Made by a program: the position numbers and the translations under genes. A stretch of DNA of 64,000 nucleotides, taken from contig BSBM01000609.1 in the NCBI GenBank assembly GCA_027924585.1, forward strand, positions 434,001 to 498,000. The letters are read 5' to 3'. The stretch is from Larix kaempferi (taxonomy: Eukaryota; Streptophyta; Pinopsida; Pinales; Pinaceae). The notes below the pieces were generated by a model, which worked only from the letters and a program-made list of their open reading frames with translations, ran no database searches and was not told the origin of the DNA. This document shows, piece after piece, positions 12,534-24,676 of the stretch (positions are counted from its first letter, which is position 1; the number at the start of each line of letters is the position of its first letter).

Positions 12534-12551
12534 TTCTCCTCCCCCTTAAAG
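12534..12551 (-). other. Element B polypurine tract
   Basis: On the - strand CTTTAAGGGGGAGGAGAA directly abuts the LTR start TGTAAC. This is the primer for plus-strand synthesis and fixes the 3' LTR edge. Confidence 0.8.
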
Positions 12552-12634
12552 TATACACCGTCCTCTATGTTTCATTGTCCAAAAACCTATAAACAAATTT
12601 TCAAAACTTATTTACATTACATATATACAAGTCT

Positions 12635-13941
12635 TCAAAATAAATACGAGTATTCTTCTTGCATAACATCTTCCATTTCCCAAGTCGCTTCTTCAATATT
12701 GTAATGGGTCTGTTGGAATTTTACATGCCCTATGACCCTGTTCCTAAGTGTTTGGACTCTTCTGTATAATATGCAAACTAGTTGCACTTGGATTTCCCCT
12801 TCAAGTTCCACTTGTACCACAGACCAATCAAGTATGTGATTAGAATCATAAACATATTTTTTCAATAACGAAACATGAAAAACATTGTGCACACTAACCA
12901 TAGGAGGTAGAGCTAGCTCATAGGTTACTAATCCAATTCTGTTTAGGATCTCAAAATGTCCACAACTTGAAACTCTCTATGCATTCTATTTTTATCTGCA
13001 TAGCTCTTTTGTCAATCTTGAACTACCTTCAATTTTTGTTTGATCCTGGTTACCTGTTGTTCCATGTCCTGAAGCATTTCTAGTCCAACTATTAGTCTAT
13101 CCACTGGTTTGTTCCAATTCACTGGAACATTACATTTTCTTCTATATAACACGTCAAATGCACTCATCTTCAATGATGCTTGGTAACTGTTATTGTAGGA
13201 AAATTCCACTAAGTATAGGTAGTCTTCTCATTTACTAGGTTTGTCCATTACATGCATTTTGAGCATGTCCTCAATTATTTGATTTACTCGCTCAGTCTTT
13301 CCATATTTATGTGGATGATAAGTTGTACTGAGATTGAGTTTGGTCCCAAATTCTATGAACAACCCCTTACAAAATTTCGAAGTGAAATTTGGATCTCGAT
13401 CTGAAACTATTGCTTTTGGAATACCATGTAACCTAGGAATTTCCCTCATATAAATTTCTACAATCTTAGTTGCTTTAAATGTTGACTGCATCGGAACAAA
13501 ATGGGTTGAATTTGACAATTTTTCAACCACTACCATAATTAAGTCGTGTTGATTCAGTGGTCTAGGTAACTTTGTAATGAAATCAATGGTTATCACATAC
13601 CACTTCCATTCTGGTATCAATAATGGATTGAGTATACCAACAGGGTGTTTATGTTCTTCTTTTACTCTATGACATTCCAAGCATTGAGCAATAAATATGG
13701 CCACTTATTTATTCATACCTAGCCAATAATATTCTATCTTAATTGCTATCAACATCTTTTGGTACCCAAGATGACCTTCATAAGTCACATTATGCATTTC
13801 GTGTAATATAATTTTCTTCAATTCACTTTTAGCTGGTATATAAATTTTTCCATTAAATTGAAGAATTCCATCTTCAGCTAATGCATATATGGAAAATTTT
13901 AATGGCCTATTGCCTTTTTGCAATGCTTCCACCACTTGCAA
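12635..13941 (-). pseudogene. Element B integrase with chromodomain-like tail
   Basis: - strand frames give, in order, the HHCC zinc domain (13941-13690: EMHNVTYEGHLGYQKM then IAQCLECHRVKEEH) and the integrase core (13704-13228). The core has Asp in ITIDFITKLP, Asp in VSDRDPNFTS and Glu in GKTERVNQ. Then follow EFSYNNSYQASLKMSAFD (13012-13209), the [14 protein letters not shown] box and a chromodomain-like end, EEATWEMEDVMQEEY (12635-12901). The tail suggests targeting of chromatin for insertion. Stops at about 13704 and 13210 and a gap near 12902-13011 break the frame. Confidence 0.85.
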
Positions 13942-14025
13942 ATAATGATCATCTTCTTTTAGTGCCTCCTGTAACCTTATTTTTAAATTAGATTTCCAAT
14001 TGCTGATAATTGAAATTTGCTTTAT

Positions 14026-14670
14026 CTAACTTCTTCTACTAAGTGCATCCACCACTCGGTTCTCTTTTCCCTTTATGTACTTGATTTCAAAATTGAATTC
14101 ACTCGGAAATTCAATCCATATGGCTTGTTTGGATATGGCTTGTCTGGAATTCAATTCAATCCACTCAAACAAATATTTTAGACTATGATGATCCATGTTT
14201 AACTTAAACATGTTCCCCATGAGATAATGCATCCACATCCTGAGTGCATGAACTATGGAAGCTAACTCCAGATCATGAGTAGCATAGTTATTTTCATGCT
14301 CCTTCAGTTTCCATGATTCATAACAAATCACATGCCCATATTTCATCAAAAATCCACCAAATCCTTCTAGAGATGCATATATATATACCACATACTCTTT
14401 GTCTAAATCCATAATTTTTAGTATTGAAGCACATGTGAGTAATTCTTTCAAGAGTCTGAAGTTGTCTTCACACTTTTGGTTCCAAAAGAACTTCACGTCC
14501 TTATTTTGTAATGATGTAATTAGATTTGCAATCCGAGAGAAATATTAGATGAATCTTTGGTAATAGCCTGCAAGCCCCATAAATGATCTTACTTCTGTGA
14601 CAATTTTCGGAGTAGGCCATTCCTGTATGGCTTTTATTTTCATTGGGTCCACTGCTATACCTTCCTCAGA
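14026..14670 (-). pseudogene. Element B RNase H and end of the RT domain
   Basis: The - strand open segment 14026-14496 reads a Ty3/gypsy RNase H: FFWNQKCEDNFRLLKELL, YASLEGFGGFLM, THDLELASIVHALRMW, LNMDHHSLKYL and GKENRVVDALSRR. Upstream, 14500-14670 gives the linker (EEGIAVDP, EVRSFMGLAGYYQ). The sequence breaks off at the element C insertion site; the missing neighbour, LYLGHII, lies at 26224 and beyond. Confidence 0.85.
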
Positions 14671-14675
14671 GATGA

Positions 14676-15500
14676 TGTCATGTCCCCAAATTTTGACAAG
14701 GTCTATGTCACTAGGTCATAAGCATTAAAATATTTAATTAATGATACCAATAGTACTAGGAAAAGAATTAAATTATTCCAAGGGATTAATTTTGGTTTGG
14801 AGACATTTAATTAATTAAATTCCAGAATATGCACTTTGGAATAATTAATTAGTTGGTTTGATTAATTTTATTTCTAATTAATAATTTTTGGATTAGAAAT
14901 AATGAGCTAAGCTAAGGAGGGCGAATTAGAGAGGCCAAGTTGACCAAGGAGGATGGAAAGTGCTAAAAATGGTCAAAAACATGCTAAAAGCAGCAAATCA
15001 GGATAAAATCAGGAAAATCAAGATAAAGTAGGAAAATCAGGATAAAGCAGGAAAGCAGGAAATAGGATAAAGCAGGAAAGAAATACAAAGCTAATCCAAA
15101 AGTAGGAAATTCCAAGACAACTCATGAGGATCCACTAGTGGAGGTGACCTACTCTCACAAGTGGAGATGACTTAGCCAATAGGTCATTCATTCTATAAAA
15201 GAAAGAGAGAGAGCTCTATTCAGAAATTTTGGATTATCTTGTTTATGGATTTGAGAGAAATGAAGCTTATCATGATTGGAGAGATGTGCCTCTAATCTCA
15301 GTTGGGTGATGTGCCCCAATTTTTACCATTCTAGTGAGTTATGTTCCAATTGAAGATCTAGTTGAAGATCATATCCTTCCATCCATCCAGATCTTTTGAT
15401 CCTACACACCTCCAATCAAACTAGCTTCCATAAACCTTGTTTTTTAATTGATTATGTGTAGAAGAAAGTTGTTGTATCACTAATCCTAGTTGGTACATTA
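14676..15500 (+). repeat. Element C 5' LTR
   Basis: Starts TGTCATGTCC and ends GTTGGTACATTA. It contains a small minisatellite around 15000-15090 built on AGGATAAAGCAGGAAA, also present in the right LTR around 25010-25070. A TATA-like CTATAAAAGA at 15192-15201, followed by a purine-rich AGAGAGAGAGC stretch, is a plausible promoter; the right LTR has the same at about 25160. Confidence 0.8.
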
Positions 15501-15503
15501 AAG

Positions 15504-15516
15504 TGGTATCAGAGCA
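15504..15516 (+). other. Element C primer-binding site
   Basis: TGGTATCAGAGCA is an exact match to the plant initiator tRNA-Met primer-binding site, 3 bases after the LTR end. Confidence 0.9.
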
Positions 15517-15609
15517 CTTTCCTTGACTTAGCCTTTGGAATGTAAATCTCAAATGAATAAATATCTCAGAACTATTTTCAAGTTGCAACTATAAAACTAG
15601 ATACAGTCA

Positions 15610-16302
15610 TGGAAGATGAAGGCCTTGAGTTATACGAGGAAGAAGAAGTCATTTACATTGATGGAGGCCTACCAAGAGATGATGATGGTTAAATTTGTGA
15701 CCAGTTTGTACAGAGATCAATGGGATGAACCACCGATGGCTAATCCTAAGAAGGAGTTAGAAAAGAGGATATTTGTAGGTAAAAATTTTCCCTGCCACTA
15801 CGAGGAGTATCTGGCTTTGAGAGAAGAGATTTGTAAAGCCATTTCCTTCAAAGATTATTTTTATTACAGATTTGGATTTGAGATCAAGGATGAATCTTTT
15901 GTTTTAATAGAGAGCAGAAAAATACCCACGGACGAAACAAGTTGTTACACCTCTGTGAGCAAAGAAGAAGAAAGAGGAATCGAAAGTAAAGCCTCATTGG
16001 ATGCCATTGTTTCTAGCATGAAGAGACTTTTTGGATTCTCTTCAAATAAAGTCTCCAATAATAATGATTCTAAGGTTACCAAGGATCAATATGCATCCGC
16101 TATCTTGAAGGATAAAAAGCATAGTAACCATCAACCATCAAAGGAGAGGAGCAGCAATCTTCCAAGAGAAGAGCCATGTGTTTACTCTAATGAATGCATT
16201 GAGCAAGAACAAGAAGACTTTAGGCTAAGGAAGGAAGGTAAATCTGATATTGGTAGCATAAATTCTTTTTTCATCAATCTTAATAATATCCCACTAATTT
16301 GA
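15610..16302 (+). CDS. Element C ORF1, unrecognised gag-like protein, frameshifted
   Basis: The most natural start is the ATG at 15610 (MEDEGLELYEEEEVIYIDGG), an acidic N terminus, which runs into a stop near 15692. The longer open frame (15616-16302, 228 codons) takes over from about 15690 with KFVTSLYRDQWDEPPMANPK, GKNFPCHYEEYLALREEI and DYFYYRFGFEIKDES, then a charged Ser/Lys/Glu-rich tail. A single frameshift near 15690 would join them. The position just after the primer-binding site suggests a gag-like or replacement structural protein. No zinc knuckle or known gag motif is visible, so the function is not identified. Confidence 0.5.
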   Translation, partial: WKMKALSYTRKKKSFTLMEAYQEMMMVKFVTSLYRDQWDEPPMANPKKELEKRIFVGKNFPCHYEEYLALREEICKAISFKDYFYYRFGFEIKDESFVLIESRKIPTDETSCYTSVSKEEERGIESKASLDAIVSSMKRLFGFSSNKVSNNNDSKVTKDQYASAILKDKKHSNHQPSKERSSNLPREEPCVYSNECIEQEQEDFRLRKEGKSDIGSINSFFINLNNIPLI

Positions 16303-17149
16303 TCACAAAATGGAAAGTATCAACCCTTCAAGCATTCTCAGAACATCATTATGGAGAAAAATAAAACCACACTCTAGTTGAGAGTGAACCTAGAGATTTG
16401 GAGGGGCAACATGCCATCACCACTCCATATCATGAAGATATAGAGGTGTCACAAAGGTATTACAACCATTCTGATATTTTCATTCACCAAATTCTTTTGT
16501 TTCATCTTGATATGGCAGCCATTTCTGGCAATAAGGTTGGCAGAAAATATCCTTCTAGTACTGAGATCCAAATTTTTTAGAAGGCTGAATTTTTAAAAGA
16601 GAGTTTGCATGATTCTCAAGAGTTGTATGAACACACATGTGATCAGATTTGTGTGTCTAATAGTACACATGACATTATGGAGCAGCATCATTTCCAAGGT
16701 AAACATAAGGAGTCCTCAGATTTACAAGTACTTCAAGGAAGCACTAACTTGCAAGATGATTGATAGGCACTTGTTTCACTCCAGAGAGATTATGAGCCTA
16801 TTTCATGTAAGGAAGTATTATCATTGATGAATATGGTTGATTACATTCCATTTGGAACAACAAGCAAAGAATCCTATTCATCATTGAATTGGATGGATAA
16901 CTACATCATCGAGATGAAGACTCAAGATTGTGCAAGACTAGATCACATGGGTAAGAGTTATTTTTGCATTAGTAATGGATCTATTGTTGCATTCAAATTT
17001 GTTATGATAAATAAGCAGCATGCAAGGAATATATGGCTGCAATATAATGCTCACTATACTTTTCCATTCTTACCTGGGACATTGTGAGGGCTACTGAGGG
17101 CCTCGCCACCACTCAAGTCACAAGTATGGAATACTTACATCAGATTGAG

Positions 17150-18733
17150 GTCATATGAAAGTCACCACAACAACATGATAAGGTTCTTGAATACCACCCA
17201 CCGGGTAGACCACCTGATAGGGTGAAGAAGCATGAGGCTGAATTGATGATGGATGTGCAGTCCATCAATATCTTTCATTACAAGCAATTGAAAAGGTTCA
17301 AGGAAGGAAATGAAAGGGACCTCAAGAGTTTCTTTGACTAGAGACACATAAAACCAAGTCCTCTTCAATTTCTTATGGGCCTAGTGAAGATGAAGATCAG
17401 AATAGAGTACATGTGCATAAGGAACAAAGTCCTTAGCATGGAGAAGATTCAGAAGTCAATGACAAACATCAAAGGTAAATTTTCAGAATTGCTTTCTGAC
17501 AAAGATCGTGTGTTTGATCTTTCGGGATTGTATCATGATGCATTATTGAATAATGAAGAAGAGCTTGAAAATATCTCATATTAATTGGAATCAAACCAAG
17601 ATTCTTTGAGAAGTACCCAAAGTACTCTCTTGGAATCTCAGATGCAAGTAGAGAAACTTCAACAAGAGTTTCTAAGATCTCATATTCCCTCCTATGTTCC
17701 AATCATCCATTCCCTTTTGGTTGAAGATTTTCAGATTTCTATGGAGGAATATCATGTGATGGTGGAACACGAGGAGCATGTTGATATGAATGTGCTTGAG
17801 AGGTCTGAAATCAAGCAAGAAGGCAATCCAGAACTTGCCTGGTTTCAAATAGATTATGAGTTACCGCATGATGAGAGATGCATAATTTTGGAGACACATG
17901 GTCTCACATTTAAGGGATAATCCCATGATGATGAGGTACATAGACCCACATGCTTGGTGGATAATTGTTGCAAAGAGTTGATTCATTCTCTTTCACCCCA
18001 CACTTTTGTTTCAGTCACATCACTTGAAGATGAGAATTGGGTGAAAGGATTTTTCTTGATAGTACCCCAAGAGGAGCAGGAGGCTCCCACAGTCATTTTG
18101 AATGACTTGATGGTTAATCCATGTGGTTTGGAAAAGGATCATATTCCTCCCACCAGCCATGATCTTGATTTCATATCCTTGGATTCAAGTAGCAGAGAGT
18201 TTTGTCCATCTATGGATAGATGCACCACAAAGTTGAAGACTCCAGGAGGTAATTTTTTTCTGTGTAAAATTTTTAATGCATCTGGCATTGATATGTTTTG
18301 TGATCAACAACATAGATACATATTTCTGCCATTAGATAGCATGCATCCACATATGGATTGGGTGGAATATTACATGTTCCACATGGAGTCTCCTTGCAGA
18401 AAAATTTATGCACATGGGAGGTGGAAGACAACTAAACAAACAAGCTGCCAAAGGAAGTTGGTGAGCTATTGGAGGTATGCACTTGGAGAAGCCACGAGCT
18501 CCTTACTTGGACATGATATGGTAAGTGTTTGTTCATCCTCTGATTGGATGAGTAAATACTGGATGGAGGTATGCAGCACATGTTCTTTCCACTTGAGTCG
18601 AACCAGTGGCAGAGAGTTGATCCATTGGGATAGTACATGTTTGTCTTTTAGATCATGTGGCAAAGAGTTGAGACATGAGATTACTTCATTGGATATATAT
18701 ACCCCTAAGGGTCACGGGGGGTTCACTCATTGA
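17150..18733 (+). pseudogene. Element C ORF2, unrecognised coiled-coil protein
   Basis: A single + strand frame runs about 520 codons from about 17162 to 18733 with only three stops (17339, 17582, 17918). It begins VLEYHPPGRPPDRVKKHEAE, continues through a heptad-like coil (EKIQKSMTNIKGKFSELLSD, ESQMQVEKLQQEFL) and an acidic middle (MEEYHVMVEHEEHVDMNV), and ends in a Cys/Trp/His/Ser-rich part (YWRYALGEATSSLL, CSTCSFHLSR). It has no reverse transcriptase, protease or integrase motif and I do not recognise the family. Smaller decayed frames upstream (16398-17087) may be its beginning. It could be a captured host gene or a family-specific protein. Confidence 0.45.
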
Positions 18734-19378
18734 ACTTGTTACATAGCATGATCATTCGTGGGATATTAAAGAATATCCCTAATTTCACTAAATATTGGAA
18801 AATGCCTCCTAGAATTGTATTGTTGAACCCCCCTACCAATATACCTTTCCAATTAAGAAACCCCTTAGTTTCACAAGATATTGTAGGTATCTGTTTTTAT
18901 CAACCCATTTTTAATACCCCTTTATATCATATTATCAAGTTATAACAAACAACAACCCCAACGCATCTTAGTATACACGTAGTATAAGCAAACAAGATGC
19001 TAAATAAAATAATAGCTTGTATTGTTTATATGATATATAAAAAATGTATATAAAAAAACACAATGTAGAAAGCATGAAAGTTTGTATTGTTTATATGATG
19101 TTGATAAAAGAAAAAAAGAGCAATGGGGAGGTGACTCATAAATGAAGGGTAGGGCTTCATAGTGGAGAATGGGGATCCGATGAACCCATATTAGGCATTA
19201 AGGGAAGGACCTTTGAGGTGGGGAGGTGAGGGGAGGGGGGCCTTCTTGCTTTTACTTAAAAAGGTCAACACCAAAATTTTATGCAACAAGTCGAAATTAC
19301 AATAGGTCATATTTCTAGTTTTTTCTTATAAAAATTTGCAATTATTAATAGCATAAGAATGTAAAAGGAACTATATAT
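18734..19378. other. Element C internal noncoding stretch
   Basis: AT-rich DNA after the ORF2 stop. Apart from the short purine-rich run at 19195-19240 (GGGGAGGTGAGGGGAGGGGG), I see no gene, site or repeat of note. Confidence 0.4.
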
Positions 19379-19672
19379 GCATGTCAAATGATCATATACA
19401 AGGACCCTTGGAAGCTAAACACATTCATGGAACTTGAAATCCTATACTGAGTATTCCTTTTATAAATTAATTAAGGACTTCATAAAGAATAAATAAAATT
19501 CTATTGCTAGTTAATTATTATCGATGCATGTCAAATGATCATATAGAAAAACCCTTGGAAGCTAAAGACATTGATGGAACTTGTAATCCTAGACTGGGAA
19601 TTCCTTTTATAAATTAATTAGGGACTTCATAAATATAAATAAAATTATTTTGCTACTTAATACTAATTTGAA
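19379..19672. repeat. 147-bp direct tandem duplication
   Basis: Two copies starting GCATGTCAAATGATCATATA at 19379 and 19526, each continuing through CCTTGGAAGCTAAA and CCTTTTATAAATTAATTA. A few substitutions separate them. Confidence 0.85.
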
Positions 19673-20174
19673 AGTGGACAAAATCTACTTAACTATGATC
19701 TTTCTTAAAAATGAAATAAAAATTACATTTGAAAGTATTTAACAACTTCAAAGTTAACTCTTCTATACAATTGAAAGTATTCAACAACTTCAAAAATAAT
19801 TTTTAATACAATTTGATGTAAGATAAGCATTCTTAAAATGCTGCTACTTATTTAGATTTATCTATCAATGAATAAATTATTAAACATTATAATATAATAT
19901 TTTTATTTTTATTTAAAATATATTTAATGAAATTAATAAAAAAAATCATAAGCATATTATAAAAAACTATTTGAAATTCAATATTCTACTATAATATGTT
20001 TTCATATACAACAATTACATGTGTATGTGTATATAATGTAACAATAATAATTTTTTTATTTAAAAGCTATATAATAAAATTAATAAAAATATTATAAACA
20101 TAATTATAATATTATACAAATATTATTTTAAATTAAATACTTTAATATACAACAATTTTATGTGAGGTTAAAAT

Positions 20175-20192
20175 GTCATTTTTCTTGTAGTG
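20175..20192. mobile_element. Possible lone CACTA transposon terminus
   Basis: GTCATTTTTCTTGTAGTG matches the typical 3' end of plant CACTA elements (reverse complement CACTACAAGAAAAATGAC). No partner end starting CACTACAAG was found upstream, so this is at best a fragment in element C's interior. The surrounding 19673-20780 is AT-rich and otherwise empty. Confidence 0.3.
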
Positions 20193-20779
20193 CACGAAAG
20201 TGTTTGCATTCAACCATGGAGGCTATTATGATGATATTAATTGTATATTTTTTAAAAATTAATAAATACAGTAATTAAATATATAATAATTATAATGGAC
20301 ACAAAGAAAACTCAGTGCCATGGACACAAAGGGAACTCAAGGTACCTTTTTCTGAAGGAATTTGCCACCTCTGCTCAACTAAGTGCTCAAGATGACAAGG
20401 AGACCTGCAAAACAACCATGCAAATCATGAAATGATACAATTGGTTAACAAGTGATAAACTATAACAACAATTTTCTAAATGAGAAATGTATTAGCTAGT
20501 AGGATGACTCCAACAAGATTTGAGAGCATATGTGATAGCTAGTAGGATGATTCGAACCCTGTCTGAAATAACATTGTAATCATTAAGAAGATGAAAGCAT
20601 ACATATTTACCACAAAAAAATAAGATATAAGGTAAAGCACTTGAATATATTATACTAAATACAAGAGTTTATAAATAAGAAAATACATCATGACAATAAT
20701 CTAGAAAATAACTATACCAAATCCATACAAGTTTACACAGCTATGTCAGTCCCAAGAAGTTCCAAATCTAAGTTCTCAC

Positions 20780-22200
20780 TTTCTCAATGAATCATGGTGT
20801 AAATATTGTTAGATTGAAAGTCGTGTGAGCAGAGTGATCCGTAAGGCGGATATCACGAGGTTGAGAGGTAACGCACCATAGCAATGTCCAGTAAGGGAAT
20901 ATTCGGTGAATGGGAGAGCATTGAACTCGATCTGCACTTAAAAGAAAAGTTATCACTCGGACTGAACGCAGATGCCAGGAAAGTTGATCTAAAAAAAATG
21001 TTAAAACCACTGTACTCGTCATGCATCCATCATGAATATAAGTTGGGACAAGGGTAAACACATGAAGGAGAGAACGACAAACGATCTAGTCAAGATCTAG
21101 AATTGTTCTTTGTCGTCGATATCCTGGCTACAAGTCCAACATTCTTTACCCTAGTTACCCTAGTTATCATGGATTTACAGCAGGGCTCTCTGCCAACCGC
21201 CGGGGATTTACAAAAAAAAGCAGAGTTTCGATTCTATGAGGATCCATCGTTTTTAAGGAATTAATTTTCCGAGCCCATTTCGACCTACATAATATAGATA
21301 GAAAGTAGAGCTAACATTTTAGGATTCAAATCAATATGTTACAAATAACAGAGTATAAATAATTCCTTTCCTCGGAGAACAAAACCGATCCATTATAAAA
21401 AGAATGCATATTATTATGACTGAGGTTTGAGCCATCTCACTAAACATAGAGAGAAATGTTTCATACCTGTGAAATCAACCAAGGGATTATGCATTGTGTT
21501 GAATGCACCTGAATACGTTTGGGTATGGCATCAAATAAAATGGAGAAAATTAATACAAACCCTTAATGAGTATATATTATTCATAAAAATGTGCAGTGAA
21601 TCTTGTTTGCTCTCTAATTTACCAAGAGTTGCAACTGTGGCCATGAGTTGGCTTAGTTTCTGAGTCAGTTGGTGGTGTAGGCCGCCAAATGGTCCATCTA
21701 TCGATAGAGGTTGCGGACATGATCATGCCGAGTTTGAGCCCAAACAACATTTGTGTCCAAATAACTTATACTAATTCAATTAAATAATAAATCAAACCCT
21801 GCATTTAATAATGCTTGTGTATATATCAATATATGTGTATAGCAGTAGAACAAAATGGACATTCATTTACCTATTATCGGTCACAATACTAACAATTATT
21901 TTCCATGAAACCTGCATAGAGGTTGGTGGGATTCTATACCACTCTCATGATATTCCTCGTAGAGGAGGAACCCCAAACAATCACTAGCTAAATGCTTGAA
22001 CGAAGATAGCACTTACTATGTAAGCAAAACAAATATTAAGGACGGCCATCGAGTCATTAACCCGTGAAATAGTCTCGACATCGCCATACTGGAGAGACAA
22101 ACGATATTGTTAGCAGAGGTATAAATTTATTCATAGGTGAGTGGGAATGCGAATGAAGTAACAGGGTTCAATAAAAATTACCATAGCTCAGAGTTACAAG
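20780..22200. other. Moderate-GC stretch without a recognised gene
   Basis: Less AT-rich than its surroundings. A 89-codon - strand frame (20792-21061) and a 78-codon + strand frame (21427-21663) exist, but neither shows a family motif. I cannot assign a function. Confidence 0.3.
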
Positions 22201-22212
22201 AGTCTAAACCAA

Positions 22213-22376
22213 GTTACTTATATAAAATGGCGTGCAAACCAGCTACCTCATTAAGAGCCTACTGTAGGTTACCCATATGAAATGGCGTGCAAACCACCTA
22301 CCTCATTAAGAGCTACGGTAGGTTACCCATACGAAATGGCGTGCAAACCAGCTACCTCATTAAGAGCCTACCGTAG
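22213..22376. repeat. Three 54-55-bp tandem units
   Basis: Units start at about 22213, 22268 and 22322. Each contains AAATGGCGTGCAAACCA, then CTACCTCATTAAGAGC and a TAGGTTAC junction. Copies are nearly identical, which suggests recent expansion in otherwise decayed DNA. Confidence 0.9.
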
Positions 22377-23324
22377 GCTCTGTAAACTAAGTGAGTACTA
22401 TGAACTAGGCGGTCTCTCGATCCTTGTCGTCGATCTTCGTTGAGAATTCCAAGAAGCATATGCAATCGACAACTCAAACCTGGATTAAATTCTGTATGTG
22501 TTTTATTCAAAGCACCAAAACTTGGCATTAATTCGACTAGTTGGAAAGTAGACCAAACATATTAAGTATGACATGACCTAAATATTATATTATATGTGTT
22601 ATAAATTGTAATGTTGTATATTTTTATTTGCTAAATTATATAACGTTAAAAAGAGTGCGCACTAATCCTATTGTGTGAACATTGTGTAATATTAATATAA
22701 AGGTTTGGATTATCAATCCATAACCATAATATACCCTTTTTAATGGATAACCATAATATACCCTCATATTTAATTTAATATTATTGATTTTTTACAATAA
22801 TTTTGTACTATGCATGGGTACAATATCCTTATACAATGATGTTGCAAAAAGTTTTTAACATAACCATATTATACCCTTTTTAATGGATATTCGATATCCT
22901 TGTGGAGTGGTCCCTCATATTTAATCTAATATTATTGTTTTTTACAATAGTTTTGTAGTATGCATGGGTACAATAAAGTTTTTAATATATATATATATGA
23001 GAGACATAATCCTTTGGAGTTTAGAAATGAACCCTTTGCAATGTTTTATAATATTGATGAATATAATGCCCTCTCTAATGAGATGAGGGTAGTCTCAATT
23101 TATAAAAGTGGAAGCAATTAAACAAATATATTTAGTTTAGAACATTAAAATAATAATTAGAATGTTATTATCTAACAATTATATTGGCATCAAGAATAAA
23201 TGTTAGGCCATGATAGGCATTTATATCCAAAAAAAAGAATTGGGTTATTAATGCAGGTATGTTATATGCGGTGTGTGTGAAATCCGAACTAGAGGTCATG
23301 TCAACCAATTTTGGATGAGGTGTT

Positions 23325-23560
23325 ATTCATATTTCCATTTTTTGTAATAAGAAGTCTAAAATATTTCTTATCAAACCATACAAGATTATATTTAAAAGAA
23401 AATGAAGGTTCTTTTCTAGTTGTATAAGAATAAGTAGATGGTCATATAAGCCATTGTTTCCTACCCAATAGTTGTATTTTTCAAACTCCTCCACCAATTT
23501 TTCTACCATTAAGAATATATCTATCATCCTAGAGATGCTTGTTCTTCCATATTAGCACAG
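23325..23560 (-). pseudogene. LINE endonuclease fragment (second LINE)
   Basis: The - strand frame reads IDIFLMVEKLVEEFEKYNYW, then VGNNGLYDHLLILIQL. This lines up with LDRFLVADPLVENF and WVGSGGCSDHDPIFIEF of the LINE at 7620-11995, including the position of the catalytic SDH box, here changed to YDH. A downstream segment matches the FKFN box only after a frame change. It is a diverged, short relic inside element C. Confidence 0.55.
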
Positions 23561-24660
23561 AAACTCGCATCTTAAGGTTGAATACCTAAAATCAATGATA
23601 GCTTATGGACAACTAAGAGGGAGGACATTGTCACAACACCTAACCTTTTTTGTCTATTTCTAGGCTATCCCTTCTCTAGCTCAAAGGTGGATCCCATAGG
23701 GTAGAATTACTAGAGTTTAACAATGGAGTACATGTTGAAAATGTAGAGTAACTTTAGAAAAACAAAGTATTTTGGTTTTTGTAAATTATAAGAGTCATGG
23801 AGGAATTGGAGACTAGTGTTTTATACAATGGGAAAATGGGGTCAACCAAGGATTGCATGAGGCTTTATTTAGGAAGATTAGAAATGGACAAGGTCACAAT
23901 GCACAAACCTATATGCTCTCTAGTGGATGGGTTGATTTTAGAGATCACGCAAAAGGAAATTTCTATAGCAAAAAAAATTCAAATGGACTCAAGGAAGAAA
24001 GCTACATTGAAATGAATAAAAAAACACATGATTTCTAGGCACGAAATATGCACCTAAACTACACTTTAAATTGATATCACATAAAAGATAGAAAGCCTAA
24101 TCCTTCATTACCTCAATTCCATTAACAATTTGGAGATCCATTAACCAACCAAGCACATGAGCAACATCACAACCCTTCAATAGAGTACTACCATCAACCA
24201 TCCTACATCCCAATTGAGTATCCCTTGTCCATCAAACTCAATGCTTCATGCCCTTATCCCCTGATTTTTCCTCTGCCTCCCCTCCACCGCTTCTACACGA
24301 AATGTAATAAAATATACCCTAAATATTTGTATTGCCATATAACATAATTAAGCCCCCTTAGCCCCTTAATACAAGGAAATATATTTTCTCATTTATGTAT
24401 CATAGTTTACTCCCCAATATGAATGGACGTGATAGGATATTGCCTACCAACTGACCCCCCCGTGCTAAGGGTATTGGTTCTACTTGCACTTGTGGTTTTT
24501 CATTGTATTCATCATATTTTACTTGTGAGCAGTTGATGAGGAATTTTTTGTGTTTGTATGATGCCTATCTTTCTCATGATTGGAGAGATGATTATGATCA
24601 GAGTAGTGTAGCAAAAGCATGATGGACCTCTTGGGATATTTTGCTTGAGGACAAGCAAAT
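23561..24660. other. Element C 3' internal stretch
   Basis: AT-rich with a 72-codon + strand frame at 23797-24015 that has no recognisable motif. The end (about 24640) reads TTGCTTGAGGACAAGCAAA, a phrase often found just before the polypurine tract of plant gypsy elements, so C probably descends from a gypsy element. Confidence 0.4.
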
Positions 24661-24676
24661 TTTTGGGAAGGAGGAC
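24661..24676 (+). other. Element C polypurine tract
   Basis: GGGAAGGAGGAC directly before the LTR start TGTCATGTCC; the plus-strand primer. Confidence 0.8.

Noticed and set aside
20792-21061. 89-codon - strand frame as a gene
   Set aside because: No family motif, no neighbours in phase and no splice pattern; left as unassigned.
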